64,000 nucleotides of DNA, from contig NC_083381.1 of assembly GCF_031755915.1 (NCBI RefSeq), positions 3,360,501 to 3,424,500 on the forward strand, in the 5' to 3' direction. This document shows positions 46,298 through 58,434 of this stretch, piece after piece. Made by a program: the position numbers and the translations under genes. The DNA is from Ziziphus jujuba. Lineage: Eukaryota; Streptophyta; Magnoliopsida; Rosales; Rhamnaceae. Under the pieces are notes generated by a model that saw only the letters and a list, made by a program, of their open reading frames with translations, did no database searches and was not told the origin of the DNA. Positions within the stretch are counted from its first letter, which is position 1, and every line of letters starts with the position of its first letter.

Positions 46298-48185
46298 TCT
46301 AGGTTCTAGTATTCCAAAGGGACTGTGCATTGTTGTGTGTCCCATCCATGTCTAGTCTCTCGTTTTACCCGTGTGAAAGCGTTCTTTCTGTTTGTCTCGA
46401 AGTAAATTCGTTGCCCGAGTTTGAATAACTCTAATCTTCGAGGGTGTCAATTAGGATCATCTAGCCTAACGGGAAATTCCTATGGCCTAGTCGATGGTCG
46501 AGGATGCCTTTTCTTTTTGAAGGTCAAGCTTATCATCGTGAATGGTATCCGTTTCGTTCATGGAGAAGAAGGATGATTGCCTAAGGATGTGTGTCGATCG
46601 ATTTCAAGGCGTCAAAATATTTTCCCGATCGATTATCAAAATTTAAATGCTTTTCAAAGTGGTATTTGAAATTAAAGGTGTTTTATTCAAGTATTTTTGG
46701 TTTGTGCTCGTACATGTATCTGTATGTTATATTGTTGATATTATACTGCACCATATGGAGGCGGCGAACCAATGTGGTCCATGTAGAGCTAGCCCCATGA
46801 TCATGTTGCCTACGAGCCCAGGGAATTGGACGGCCAATATAGGCAACCACCCTGGTTTGTATTGGTAGCAGAGTGTCGGCGACAGTTGGAATCATGGATT
46901 ACGTAACATGTAGAAGGTGTCGTACGTACCTCCATTACAAGCGTGCATATTTTATTTTATGCTATGGATTTTAAGATATGATTTTCAATGTGGAGTTTTA
47001 ACAACTGCCTATGCAAGTTAGGTATATTTGAAAAATATATTTTATTATTTGTTTTATGTTATGGTTTTTTCAAGAGCGACTTAAGGGTTAAGTATTGCCA
47101 GTCGAGAATCCAAAGAAGGGTATCGTTGAGTTCAAAAAGGAGATCTTAAAGGAAGTACGCGATTCAAAGTATGCGATACCCCCCAAGGGTATAAAGACGT
47201 ATGGAATGCTCACTGGATGACATGGTGGTTTGGCACGATAAAGGAAGTTGCAAGATCCGAATAAAGGTACTTAAGTCACCGACAAGTAAAGTAGGGAGAT
47301 GTAAATATGGATTTCGTGCTTAAACTATCGTTCACAAAGAGAAGGTACGACAGCGTTTAGAGAATCAAGCAAGCTCCGGATAGCGACTAAAGTTCTACTT
47401 GGTGGTTGATGAGGTTAATGAGATGAGGATGATTCCTTAGGCATGGTTGGATGTTTAAGCATGGTTATTTTTCATTCTAGAAGCTAAGATCTTGATATCT
47501 TATTTCCTTGGAGATTTAAGGTTCGTATTGGTGGTGCTTTATCGATTCAAGGTGGTTGATATTGTTGGTGATAATTTACAATGATAAGGAGTATGATTTT
47601 TGGGACGTAGTTAGAATTTAAGAAGTGTGGAATACTTTATTGGGTTAAGGATCTAGTGATTTGTTCATAGTATTGGTGGTGATGCTAGAATTAAGATTTA
47701 AATTTCTTATTGCTTGAGGTGTGGATTCATGGAATTTATTTGAAATGGGGAAAACTTAGGGTTTTCAAGAATGGTATTTAGATGTTGAGAATTTTATTCA
47801 TGACCTTGATGAATTTAGTTAAAAGAAAGATTGATGTTTGTCGAGGTTAAGATTATTGGTTAATCAATGAGGAGCAAGGGTTTTATAATTGTAAGTACTA
47901 GGAGGGTAATCGAAGACAAGTGAATTAATCTCAACCTTAACTTGGTGATACCAGTATTTGAGGAAATTAGACTTAAGTTCTAATCTTACCTTTTAAAGTG
48001 CTGATCGAGTCACGAGAGTTGGTTGTTGGTTTAAGGATGCATGCTTTAGAAGCACCTTATGGTTAGCGTTCGACTATGACCAAGACTTGCAGATCGTGTT
48101 CTCGTGGACCAATTTGACTATCCTTAATTAGTGGGCATGAGAAGGAAAGTTGCACAAGAGGGAAGTTAAAGTCACTATTAGGCGA
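46298..48185 (+). other. Element B leader and decayed internal DNA
   Basis: The first 60 bases resemble element A's leader ('aagggactgtgcattg'), then similarity is lost. No domain is recognisable. Short scraps near 48,100-48,190 look like the run-up to an RNase H tail. All frames are interrupted. Confidence 0.5.
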
Positions 48186-48874
48186 ATGTAGTGGCAGATG
48201 CTTTGAGTAGGAAGGCTACTGGATCCCTTGCTCACATCCAAGTCATCCAACTACCTCTCATGGTGGAGTTGAAGAAGATGGGGGTGTTAGTGCATATGCA
48301 TCCTTCAGGAGTTCTCATGGCTAGCTTCCAGGTACGACCGGTGTTGGTGGATCGTATAGTAGAGACCCAAATGGAAGATTCTAAGTTGAGGACAATTAAG
48401 GGCAAGGTACAAGAAGGTCTTGATCCGGAATTTTCCATAAGGAGGATGGAGCCCTCGTGTATAAAGGACGACTTTGTGTTCCGGATACCCCAGGACTCAA
48501 GAAGGAGATTTTAGAGGAGGCGCACAGCTCGATGTATGCGATGCATCCTGGGAGTACCAAGATGTACCGGACGCTTGTTAAGTATTATTGGTGGATTGGT
48601 ATGAAGAGAGAAGTGGCAGACTTCGTATCAAAGTGTTTGATTTGTCAACAAGTGAAAGCAGAAAGACAGAAGCCTTTGGGACTACTCCAATCTTTACCGA
48701 TTCCCGTGTGGAAGTGGGAAGAACTCAACATGGACTTCGTATTCAAGCTTCCTTCCACACCTAGAAGGTACGCGGCATTTGGGTAATCATTGATCGTCTC
48801 ACCAAGTCGGCACACTTCCTACCGGTACGAGAACATTTTTCACCCGAGAAGTTAGCCCAGTTGTTCGTGCAAGG
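48186..48874 (+). pseudogene. RNase H tail and integrase fragment in element B
   Basis: Begins with VADALSRK, the typical end of Gypsy RNase H. Then, in another frame from about 48,457, comes the integrase H2C2 zinc finger (H-x6-H 'HSSMYAMH' and 'CLICQQVKAERQKP') and the start of the catalytic core 'NMDFVFKLP'. A one-base loss near 48,778 shifts frame into 'VIIDRLTKSAHF'. The core is cut off at about 48,871-48,874, before the rest of the DDE residues, and gag sequence follows directly. Confidence 0.8.
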
Positions 48875-49651
48875 CATACGTGAGATCAGTTCAAGATGGC
48901 CTTCTCTACTGAGTTTTGTCCTCCTGCCTACCGTGAAGCAAGAAGGAGAGAGTTCGAGGAACTACGACAGGGGAACATGACGGTGACAAAGTACGAGAGG
49001 AGATTCCGAGAACTATCAGAATTCTACATGCACCTAATTCCCGACGATCACACAAAGAAGGTGAGGTTCATAGACGGATTGAAAGAGAGTATCGGCTACA
49101 CCCTTTCTGGATCAGTACATCCCACCTATCAGTCCGCCAGGGATGTAGCGCTCGAGCTAGAGAGACAGGAGAAGATACACAGACCCGCGAGGCGCAGATC
49201 ATTCGAAGGTTCGTATAGCGGAGTACCTCGACAGGGGGCAGCTAAGAAGAGCCATAGCTCAGGCTCAGACAGTGATGGGTTAAGCCCACGAGGCAGATTC
49301 CAGAGGAGAGATAGTTATCGCATGCCCCAGCCAGCTCGCCATTCGATTAGTGTGGATGCAAGCTCGTACCAGCAGTCACGCATTGGTTCTCCGCGGATTT
49401 GTCCACTTTGTAGGGGGAATCATTCAGGGCAGTGTCAGATGGATGGTTTATGCTTTCGGTGTGGGCAGCCAGGTCACATAAGGAGGGATTGCCCTTATGG
49501 TAGTGGCAGTGTGCTAGAAGCAGGTCGACGGACACAGCATACAAGGGTATTTCCAGGACAGAGTTCCCAGGGGAGTCAGCCAGTAGGAGTTTCTTCGGGA
49601 TCAGTTCAGCCGTCTACAGGATCGAGTCGAGGTAGAGGAAGGAGACCCTAG
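48871..49651 (+). pseudogene. Headless gag in element B
   Basis: Homologous to the gag of element A from its residue about 109 onward, with the same linker and both zinc knuckles (CPLCRGNHSGQC, CFRCGQPGHIRRDC). The first 108 residues are replaced by integrase sequence. An in-frame TAG at 49,649-49,651 stands where element A has a Gln codon. An internal ATG at 48,896 could start a 251-aa product containing half the gag domain and the knuckles. Confidence 0.85.
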
Positions 49652-49960
49652 CAGACAAGTCAAGGCCGGGTGTTTGCTATGACGCAGCAGGGAGCCAGGA
49701 CTACGCCCGATGATTTTACAGGAGAATCCTTGTGGCCTAGCCAGTTAATCAAGGAATGTTTCTTCTGCATCGAAGATCAAGTGATGGAAGCGGACCTGAT
49801 CCTGTTGGATCTATCCGGACTTGAAGTAAGTTTTGGGCATGGATTGGTTGGCAAGGAACCACTAAGTCGAGGAAGCTACGTGGGAGCCCGAAGCGCAGGT
49901 GCGTGATCAGAATCCTCATTTGTTCCAGTGACGTGCGGAAATTTCGAGGACGAAATTTTT
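49652..49960 (+). pseudogene. Element B protease remnant and 3' end
   Basis: Continues the gag/protease similarity after the TAG. A deletion of about 150 bp at about 49,722 (between 'GDDFTG'-like and 'SLWPSQ' sequence) removes the whole protease active-site region. After 'MEADLILLDL' the sequence matches element A through the same pol-less junction to the polypurine tract. Confidence 0.75.
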
Positions 49961-49975
49961 GTAAGGGGGGAAGGT
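49961..49975 (+). other. Element B polypurine tract
   Basis: GTAAGGGGGGAAGGT, abutting the 3' LTR at 49,976. Confidence 0.85.
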
Positions 49976-52900
49976 TGTAACACCCCGTCCCAAATCGCAC
50001 CGGAATCCGTGCACGTTGACCGAGGTTGACTGTTGACCGTTGACCGAAGGGGTCAAAGTTGACTTTTTGACTCGGTGGGAATTTCGAGATGACTAGGGCA
50101 CCGTGGCGAAGTGCACGATGCCACGAGTTCGTAAACTGGTAGCACGTCGAAAACGGAGCTACGGTTTGAAAGTTATGGACGAAACAAGTTGCGGTCCAAA
50201 CTGTACAAGGGGTGCCGGAGTTGACTTTTTGTTTATGGGGAATTGAGCTTTGACTCATGCATGGTTGTGAAGTGCTCGTCGATACGAGTTCACAGACTAG
50301 CGGCACGCTCAAAATGGACATCCGGTTAAAAAGTTATGGACGTTTGAAGTTTACCGGATACCGTATTATTTTAATATTTTTTTTGGGTCGGTGAACAGTG
50401 AAATGCCACGTGTCAGTTTCTGATTGGTCCACGTGGCATGAACAGTATCATGCAGGGGTTTTATTTGTTAAAACACTCGGGGAAGAGAGAGAAAGAGAGA
50501 GAAGAGAGAGAAAGAGAGAGAGGAGAGAGAAAGAGCCACCGCCGGCCACCGGATTTTGTCACTGTTCCGGCCGAGTTACTGTACACGCGCCGGACAGAAA
50601 GCTTGCCCACCTCATTTCCGGCAAAACCTCCAAATTTCACGGCGAACGGCCGCCGGACGCGCCCGGATCGGACGTCCGAAGTTTGGCGGCGATTTTTCCC
50701 CTCCACCGCCGGCCACCGCGAATCGGCACTATTCCGGCCGATAAACAGTACACGCGCCTGACAGCCTTGATCCTCTCCTCAAGTCCGGCCTACCCACCAA
50801 AAATCACGGCCATCAGACCACCGACGCGCCGGGATCGGAGCGTTTTCCGGCGAGGGGTCGAAAATCTTCAAACGGTGATTTCTCCGCCGTCCGACCTCCG
50901 TTTTGCTCACCGTCGGTCCCGTTGGATTGCTCTCCTCACGATCTACAAATCTGCAAAATTTCACAGCAAACGGCCACCGTCGGAAATTACTGTTCCGGCG
51001 ACGGTTGCCGGTGACGTGGCGGCCGCCGGAAAGTACTGTTCCGGCGAGTACCCTGAAAATTCCGGCCAGCTCCAGTCCGCAGTGTTCGACCTCCTGAACC
51101 CAAATCCGACTTCCGTTTCCACCAATTCGCGACGGTTTGGGAGAATTGCGGAGCCGAAACCCGAAAAGCTTCCCGATAAAATTCCGACCCCGTCGGGTAC
51201 GATCATCGGAAATTAAGACCGGATCTGTGATTAGCATCACTCGAGCTTCGATTCGGTATATCATTCGTAAATTTTAGTTATCGTTTGGTGTTCGCTCCTC
51301 GGGTACCCATTTGGGGATTACCCGAATAAAATATTAATATTTGTGGTTTTGGTACTGTGGATGTTTTAGGTGCACGTGCAAGTAGCGGAGTCGATCCTGC
51401 GGAGGATCTTGATTGAGATACGTGCACAAGGTGAGTGACCCACCTTCAAATTAATTTTGGGGAATTTAATTGATGAATATATTATGTGTGAATTAAATAT
51501 TTGGAATTTAATATCTATGTGCCAAATATTTATTGGATTTATTGTAGAATTATTTATGAATTTATTGGATTTAAGAAAATGCGAATTCTACAAATTTATG
51601 CCATGTGGAATTAGTTTATGGTTTTGAGGATTTTGAAATTGGTGTGGTTTTAATGGTAAATTGGGCATGATTTGATTTTCAAATATTTCAAAGAAAATAT
51701 TTGGTTATATTGGTGATTTCAATTTTTATAAAATATGCCCATGGAATATTATGAGATTTGATTATGATATTTCGAGAAATTATTTATGCTATTGGGAAAA
51801 TGTGGATATTTGAATTGATGGATTTGGAAGTTGGTGGATTTGAAAATCATGGAATTTATGGTATGGATTATAAGGAAATTGTGGAGAATTTCCCGGTTCA
51901 AGCGGATGGATTATGCCCGCTATGCTTATGAAAAATGTGAAAATTGTTTTATGATTTAAATTTATGGATTTTATAATTTTTAGATGCACCGTGCACGTAC
52001 TGGTGTTCTGATTATGTGATATGGTATATGTGATATGGTTAGTGTGCACACGGTTGTGATTAGCGCGCAGGTGGGTGTGATTAGCGCGCAGGTGATGTGA
52101 TTAGTGCGCAGGTGGGTGTGAGTAGCGCGCGGTTGATATTATGAGGGTGTCCTGTGGATGCCATCGGAGAGGGCGGCCACCCCCCTTTGGCCGGGACACC
52201 AGGTTAGCAGCGGCGCAGTGGGACGCCACGCGACCGTATGCCGGTTTCTTTCTATAACCTCCTGTCTGGCGGTACCTTGGGACGCTGGGTACTGTTGGCG
52301 CCACTGGTATATAGTGGGTGCATCAAATGATTTTCAGAACTGTGTTTTAAAAATAAAATGTTTGGAAACTGAATTGGAATTAAAGATATAATTGTTACCG
52401 CTTCTGGTTTTTAATTGATGTCTTGGTTTCGGGGAATATGGATAAAGGGTTTTGTGAAATTGTTTTAAAAGGGGAACCTTTCCAACTGAGAGAATTGTAA
52501 GGGTTTTGAGAGAAAATATTATTTCCAAATAATTATTATTTATACTTATTACTGTGATAATATATGGTATAGTAGTAGGGTCGCTCACTGAGATGATTAG
52601 CATCTCACATTCTTAAATTCTGTTCCTCTAGGTACCAGGTTGTCGGTGTTCACTCGGAGCGGACTTGATCTTCCTCGCTGTTTTAGTTCGGCAGTACCCT
52701 GTTATTCTTTTATTGCAGTTGTAATATTTCTTTCACTCTTGTTGTATTTATTTTGCACTGGATTACTGTATTTTTTTTTTTTTTAAGTACTGCAATTTGT
52801 GGAACCAATTTGTAGTTGTGGGAGGAATAAGGGGATATTTTTGAAGTGTGTTTTCAGTGCAGGTAAATTTGTGGTAAGTAAATCCCTTAGGGGAGGTGCT

Positions 52901-52991
52901 GCCGGATTTTCCGTTGGAAGGTTCGGTGGTATTTCCCTGGGATCAGGGCTGTCTAGGGTTCCGGAGGAGGAATTCTGGACGGGTCCTGACA
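49976..52991 (+). repeat. Element B 3' LTR
   Basis: 3,016 bp, shifted by exactly 6,708 bp from the 5' LTR and almost identical to it. Followed directly by the AAAAC duplication. Confidence 0.94.
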
Positions 52992-52996
52992 AAAAC

Positions 52997-55368
52997 CTTT
53001 TCGCAAAACCCAATGTGCATACCTCCCAAAAACCAAGGGATTGAATAATTTAACAACAAAAATTAAATAAATACATACCCCAAATATATAATAAAAATAT
53101 AATAAATTATAGTAAATAAATTTTGAACACCTTTGGGGTTTAAACCATTATTTGCAATTACACCGACAATTACACCTGACGCACCACACCATATACCGGT
53201 GATGCCCTCCGATACCCAGCGTCCCGAGCACCGACTGGCGGGAGGTTAAAGAGAGAAACCTGCAGTGGTCACTTCGGCGTCCCGACAGTACCGACTGCTA
53301 AAAACCATCACCCGGCCAAGGAGGGGGGCGGCTATGCGCAACAATAACCTTGCCTGCCCACGGTCCAATGGCAACTCACGGGTGAAGTAATAACCGTGCG
53401 CTAAACCAGATAATAACCGCGCACTACCACGTGTCCATACACCATACACCAGAACACCAATACTGTATGAGTGCGTCTAAAAATTAACATAAACAACCAA
53501 CCGTACCGTTTTTCCAAAAAACCACCGTGGGAAGTATACCAAATTTTCACAAACACCATCCCACATATTTTTATTTAATAACCCGGTACGAATCAATTGA
53601 TAACCAACAAACCACAATTTCTCGAAATACGAAATGCAACCATAAAAATACCGCGGGCATAATTTATAAAATTTAACCAAATATTTTCATAAAATATTTA
53701 ACCTAATTATGCCCGAGAAATCACATTTGAAACCACGTGAAATTAATACCGAAACATACCTTGCTCATGCATAACAAATAATTTAATTTAAACCGCATTA
53801 AAATCATAATTAAACCACACCACATGAGCATAATTAAATACTAAATTAAATACCAATTAAATTTAATTAATTGCCCAAAATAATTTTTGAAGGTGGGTCA
53901 CTCACCTGGAGAGCGCAAATCAACTAAGATCCTCCTCGGGATCCACTCCACTACTCGCGCGTGCACCTAAACAACCACAGTGCACAAACCAAAAATATTA
54001 ATATTTTATTCGGGTAATTCCCAAATGGATACCCGGGGAGCGAACACCAAGCGAAATCTAAGGGTTACGAGTTATATACCGAATCGAAGCTCGCGTGATG
54101 AGGATCACGGATTCGGTCTTACTTTCCGGTGATCGAACCCGACGGGGTCGGAATTTTATCGGGAAGCTTTCCGGGTTTCGGCTCCGCAATTCTCCCAAAC
54201 CGTCACGAATTGGCGGAAACGGAAGTCGGATTTGGGTTCAGGAGGTCGAACACTACGGACTGGAGCTGGCCGGAATTTTCGGGTACTCGCCGGAACAGTA
54301 ATTTCCGGCGGGCCGCCACGTCACCGGCAACCGTCACCGGAACAGTATTTTCCGACGGTGGCCGTTTGCTGTGAAATTTTGTAGATTTGTAGATCGTGAG
54401 GAGAGCAATCCAACGGGACCGACGGTGAGCAAAACGGAGGTCGGACGGCGGAGAAATCACCGTTTGAAGATTTTCGACCCCTCGCCGAAAAACGCTCCGA
54501 TCCCGGCGCGTCGGTGGTCCGATGGCCGTGATTTTTGGTGGGTAGGCCGGACTTGAGGAGAGGATCAAGGCTGTCAGGCGCGTGTGGCCGGAAAATGGCC
54601 GGAACAGTGCCGATTCGCGGTGGCCGGCGGTGGAGGGGAAAAATCGCCGCCAAACTTCGGACGTCCGATCCGGGCGCGTCCGGCGGCCGTTCGCCGTGAA
54701 ACTTGGAGGTTTTGCCGGAAATGAGGTGGGCAAGCTTTCTGTCCGGCGCGTGTACAGTAACTCGGCCGGAACAGTGGCAAAATCCGGTGGCCGGCGGTGG
54801 CTCTCTCTCTCTCTTTCTCTCTCCTCTCTCTCTTTCTCTCTCTTCTCTCTCTTTCTCTCTCTTCCCCGAGAGTTTTTCAAAATTAAAACCCTGCGTGACA
54901 CTGTTCATGCCACGTGGACCACTCAGAAGATGACACGTGGCATTTCACTGTTCACGACCCAAAAACATTAAAATAATACGGTATCCGGTAAACTTCAAAC
55001 GTCCATAACTTTTTAACCGGATGTCCGTTTTGAGCGTGCCGCTAGTCTGTGAACTCGTATCGATGAGCACTTCACAACCATGCATGAGTCAAAGCTCAAT
55101 TCCCCATAAACAAAAAGTCAACTCCGGCACCCCTTGGACAGTTTGGACCGCAACTTGTTTCGTCCATAACTTTCAAACCGTAGCTCCATTTTCGACGTGC
55201 TACCAGTCTACGAACTCGTGGCATCGTGCACTTCGCCACGGTATCCTGGTCAACTCAAAATTCTCACCGAGTCAAAAAGTCAACTTTTGACCCCCTTCGG
55301 TCAACGGTCAACGGTCAACCTCGGTCAACGTGCACGGATTCCGGTGCGATTTGGGACGGGGTGTTACA
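52997..55368 (-). repeat. Element A 5' LTR, outer piece
   Basis: 2,372 bp matching about 38,551-40,922. With the inner piece it makes 3,002 bp, one base shorter than the 3' LTR because of the indel. Confidence 0.93.
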
Positions 55369-55373
55369 GATTG

Positions 55374-55729
55374 TCACATAAAAGAAGAGGACGTCGATCA
55401 AGTTTGATGCCAATGTCATGAAACAAATGTAGGAGCCATGTAATATCAACAATGGTAGTTGCTAGAGCTCGGTACTCAGCTTTTGCACTAGATCGAGAGA
55501 CGGTGGGTTGCTTTTTGGAAGCCCATGCAATGCAATTTGACCCAAGAAAAATGCAAAAACCAGTTGTGCTTCGTCGAGTAAGAGGACAACCTGCCCAATC
55601 TGCATCACAAAAAGCATTAAGAGTGAGTGAGCTTTGGGATAGATAACGAATACCATAAGTTAACATGCCCTTTATATAGTGTAGGATACGTTTAACGGCA
55701 CATAGATCCTTCATTGTAGGATTTTGGAA
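55374..55729 (-). pseudogene. Copia RNase H, 5' portion, cut by Gypsy element A
   Basis: The reading from 55,714 contains 'AVKRILHYIKG', 'FCDADWAGCP', 'RRSTTGFCIFLG' and 'KKQPTVSRSSAKAEYRAL', the standard Copia RNase H words. It ends at 'LLLCDN', where element A is inserted (target duplication GATTG). The same domain resumes at 37,919. Confidence 0.85.
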
Positions 55730-55809
55730 ATGTTGACAAACTAAGTTAACAGCATGGGTAAGGTCAGGAATGTTGACAAACTAAGTTAACAGCATGGGTA
55801 AGGTCAGGA
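55730..55809. repeat. 40-bp tandem duplication in Copia pol
   Basis: 55,730-55,769 is repeated exactly at 55,770-55,809 (unit begins 'atgttgacaaactaagttaa'). Forty is not a multiple of three, so it throws RNase H out of frame with reverse transcriptase. Confidence 0.9.
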
Positions 55810-56944
55810 CGAGTAAAGTGAGATATTGAAGGGAACCACATAATTTCCTATAGGTGGTTGGATCGATGGGCTCAGCATCATTAGGTTGAGGAGTGGGTTT
55901 TTGGTTAATAGGAGTGTTGCTTTTAGAGGCATCAAGCATTTTAGTTTTTGCTAAAAGGTCATGGGCATATTTAGTTTGAGTGAGAAAGAGGCCTTTTGGA
56001 AAGGACTTGACTTCAATGCCTAGAAAGTAGTGAAGGTTGCCTAAATCTTTAAGGGAAAATTCCTGATTCAGCCGTAAGATGAGACGAGAAATAAAGGGAG
56101 AGTCATTGCCTGTTATGACCACATCATCTACATAGACAAGCAACAATATTAGTATATTGTTAGAACGATAAATAAATAAAGAGTGATCTGCTTTGCTACA
56201 AATAAATCCTAGAGAAATAAGACTTGAGGAAAGTTTGGCAAACCAAGCATGTGGTGCTTGTTTAAGACCATAAATAGATTTATGTAACAAACAAACATAA
56301 TTGGGGTATCTTGGATTTAAAAAACTAGAGGGTTGTTCCATGAATACTTGTTTATGGTGAACACCATTGAGGAAGGCATTCTTGACATCAAGTTGCTTGA
56401 GTGGCCATTTAAAGTGCACCGCAATGGATAAAACAAGACGGATGGTTGTAGCCTTTACAACAGGACTAAAGGTTTCACTAAAGTCAAGGCCAGGTATTTG
56501 AGTATATCCTTTGGCCACCAAACGCACTTTGAAACGGTCAATGTTCCCATCCTCCTTGAATTTGGTCTTATATACCCATTTGCTACCAACAACATTTGCA
56601 TTGTTTGGCCGAGGTACAAGCGTCCAAGTGTGATTGTGGTGTAATGCATCAAGCTCTTCTTGCATGGCTTCTTTCCAATTTTGAAATTTAAGAGCAGTCT
56701 TGAGAGTTTTTGGCTCAGCTATAGAGGTAAGAAGAGCATGATGAGAGATAATAGGAAGAACATAATCTCTAAGATATGAGGGAGGCCGTTTTTCACGTTG
56801 GGGTCGTTGAGGAGGCAAGTTGGATGAGGTAATAGCACTGGTATTAGGTTCTTGGTGACTAGTATGTTGATTAGTTTCAGGAGATAGTGATACATTGCTT
56901 GGTGGAGATGGAGAAGTTTCGGAAGGAATAATTGTGGTAGGCAA
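55781..56944 (-). pseudogene. Copia reverse transcriptase fragment
   Basis: 387 codons. Proline/serine-rich linker, then RVT_2: 'NWKEAMQEELDAL', 'WVYKTKFKEDG', 'RLVAKGYTQ', 'DVKNAFLNG', 'YGLKQAPHAWF' and the catalytic YVDD (about residue 265), then 'FLGIEV'. This is the copying enzyme of the Copia element. The frame is destroyed at its 3' end by a 40-bp tandem duplication at 55,730-55,809. Confidence 0.88.
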
Positions 56945-57473
56945 ATCATGGGAAAGAGAAGTAGTACCTTGGTTTATTGGGTCAAAGCAACTCTATGAGA
57001 TTTTTTTGTAGTAGAAAAATTGGAAATTGGTGGTGAGGAATTTCCACGTGATATGCCTAAAAACCACTCATCAAAATTAGAAAAAGTTGTAATAGTAAGA
57101 TTTGGCGAAGAAGATTGAGATACGCTATTGATAAAGGAAAAACATGCTTCATTAAAAACTACATGTCTAGAAATATAAACACGCTGCTATTGAAGATCAA
57201 GGCACCTATAACCTTTATGCAAAAGGCTATATCCCAAGAAAACACAAGGAATGTTTTTTTTTGAAAATTTATGCATGCTAAGAGTTTTTAAATATGGAAA
57301 ACATTATGAGCCAAAAATACGTAAACCAGAATAATTTGGGTGCTTACCAAATAATCTAAAATAAGGAGTTTCCTTACCAAGGGAGGAGAGAGGTAATCGG
57401 TTTATGAGATATGTAGCAGTTAAAAAAGCATCAACCCAAAATTTAAGAGGAACATTAGCATGAAAAAGGAGCG

Positions 57474-58433
57474 TCAAACTGGTCTCGACAATATATCGAT
57501 GTTTTCATTCCGCCAATCCATTTTGTTCTGGCGTATAAGGCAAGAAATTTTTTGGTTTATACCACATTGTGTCAAATGATTTGTGAAGTCATTTGAAGTG
57601 AACTCAACTCCTCCATCGCATTGGAAAGTTTTAATTTTCCTGTCAAAATGATTCTCAACAAAAACTTGAAATTTCAAGAAACAAGAATAAAAATCAGATT
57701 TATGTCATAATGGATATAACAATGTATATCTAGTAAAATCATCAATAAATATCACATAATATTGAAACTTTTGAGGAGAAAGAATTGGTGCTAGTCCCCA
57801 TATATCACTATATATCTTTTGAAGAGGAAAATGTGAAATTGATTCTGATTTGTCAAAGGAAAGTCTACAATGCTTACCAAGCTGACAACTAGTACATAAA
57901 CTATCTTTAGGTAACCATTTGGAAACATTTATAATTTTCTTATTCTCTAAATTTTTTAAGAAAACTTGATTAGGATGCCCTAAACGAGCATGCCAAATGT
58001 TTGATAAAACTCCTTTTGCATTAACAGCAGCTAGAGCTTCAATGTGCCCATCTTCAAGAGCAAATAATTTTCCATGCCTATGTCCTTTGGCTAATATCTG
58101 TTGCTTGGAATCCCTAATAACAAATCTAGAAAAGTTAAATTCAAAAGAGCAAGCATTATCATCAATAAGTTGGCTAACAGATAATAAATTCTTTTTTATT
58201 TTAGGAACAACAAGAACATTTTTAAGAGCAAGATTACCATTTGAAGTAGAGAGCAATGCATTTCGAGTATGAGTAATTGATAAAGTTTGACCATTACCAA
58301 CAAAAATTGGGTCAGAACCAAAATAAGGTTTTAAAGATTTAAGATTACCTCCTTGGTTTGTCATGTGAGCTGTTGCTCCTGAGTCGGCATAGAATTTGGG
58401 ATCGTTGTTATTATCAAGAGTCATTGTTGCCAA
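57474..58433 (-). pseudogene. Copia protease and integrase, broken
   Basis: From 58,433 the frame holds the protease site YADSGATAHMTN and the integrase GAG-pre region (HARLGHPNQ). A zinc-finger C-x2-C (CTSCQLGKH) and the catalytic segment YSDIWG...VIFIDDFTRY follow. It stops at 57,705. The next piece (57,677 down) continues with FQCDGGVEFTS and then loses frame after 'HLTQCGIN'. Further integrase sequence out to about 56,950 is scattered across frames with stops. Non-functional. Confidence 0.8.
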
Positions 58434-58434
58434 T

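Larger units (their letters stand above)
43268..52991 (+). mobile_element. Gypsy-type LTR element B (chimeric, very young)
   Basis: Plus orientation, inserted in element A's 5' LTR with perfect target duplications AAAAC (43,263-43,267 and 52,992-52,996). LTRs 43,268-46,283 and 49,976-52,991 are both 3,016 bp; the only difference I found is 43,553 G versus 50,261 A. The internal region (3.7 kb) is scrambled: primer site, about 1.9 kb without recognisable domains, RNase H tail, integrase fragment, headless gag, polypurine tract. No reverse transcriptase is visible. It transposed very recently, although it cannot encode its own enzymes. Confidence 0.94.
37920..55368 (-). mobile_element. Gypsy-type LTR element A (gag-only, non-autonomous)
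   Basis: Minus orientation. The 3' LTR is 37,920-40,922, the internal region 40,923-42,637, and the 5' LTR is split as 42,638-43,267 plus 52,997-55,368 by element B. 5-bp target duplications GATTG lie at 37,915-37,919 and 55,369-55,373. The internal region is only 1.7 kb: primer site, one gag/protease frame and a polypurine tract. There is no reverse transcriptase, RNase H or integrase. Differences between its LTRs found by eye are 38,530/43,247, 38,736/53,182, 39,936/54,382 and a one-base indel near 38,253/42,972. That makes it a young insertion that needs enzymes from another element. Confidence 0.93.
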
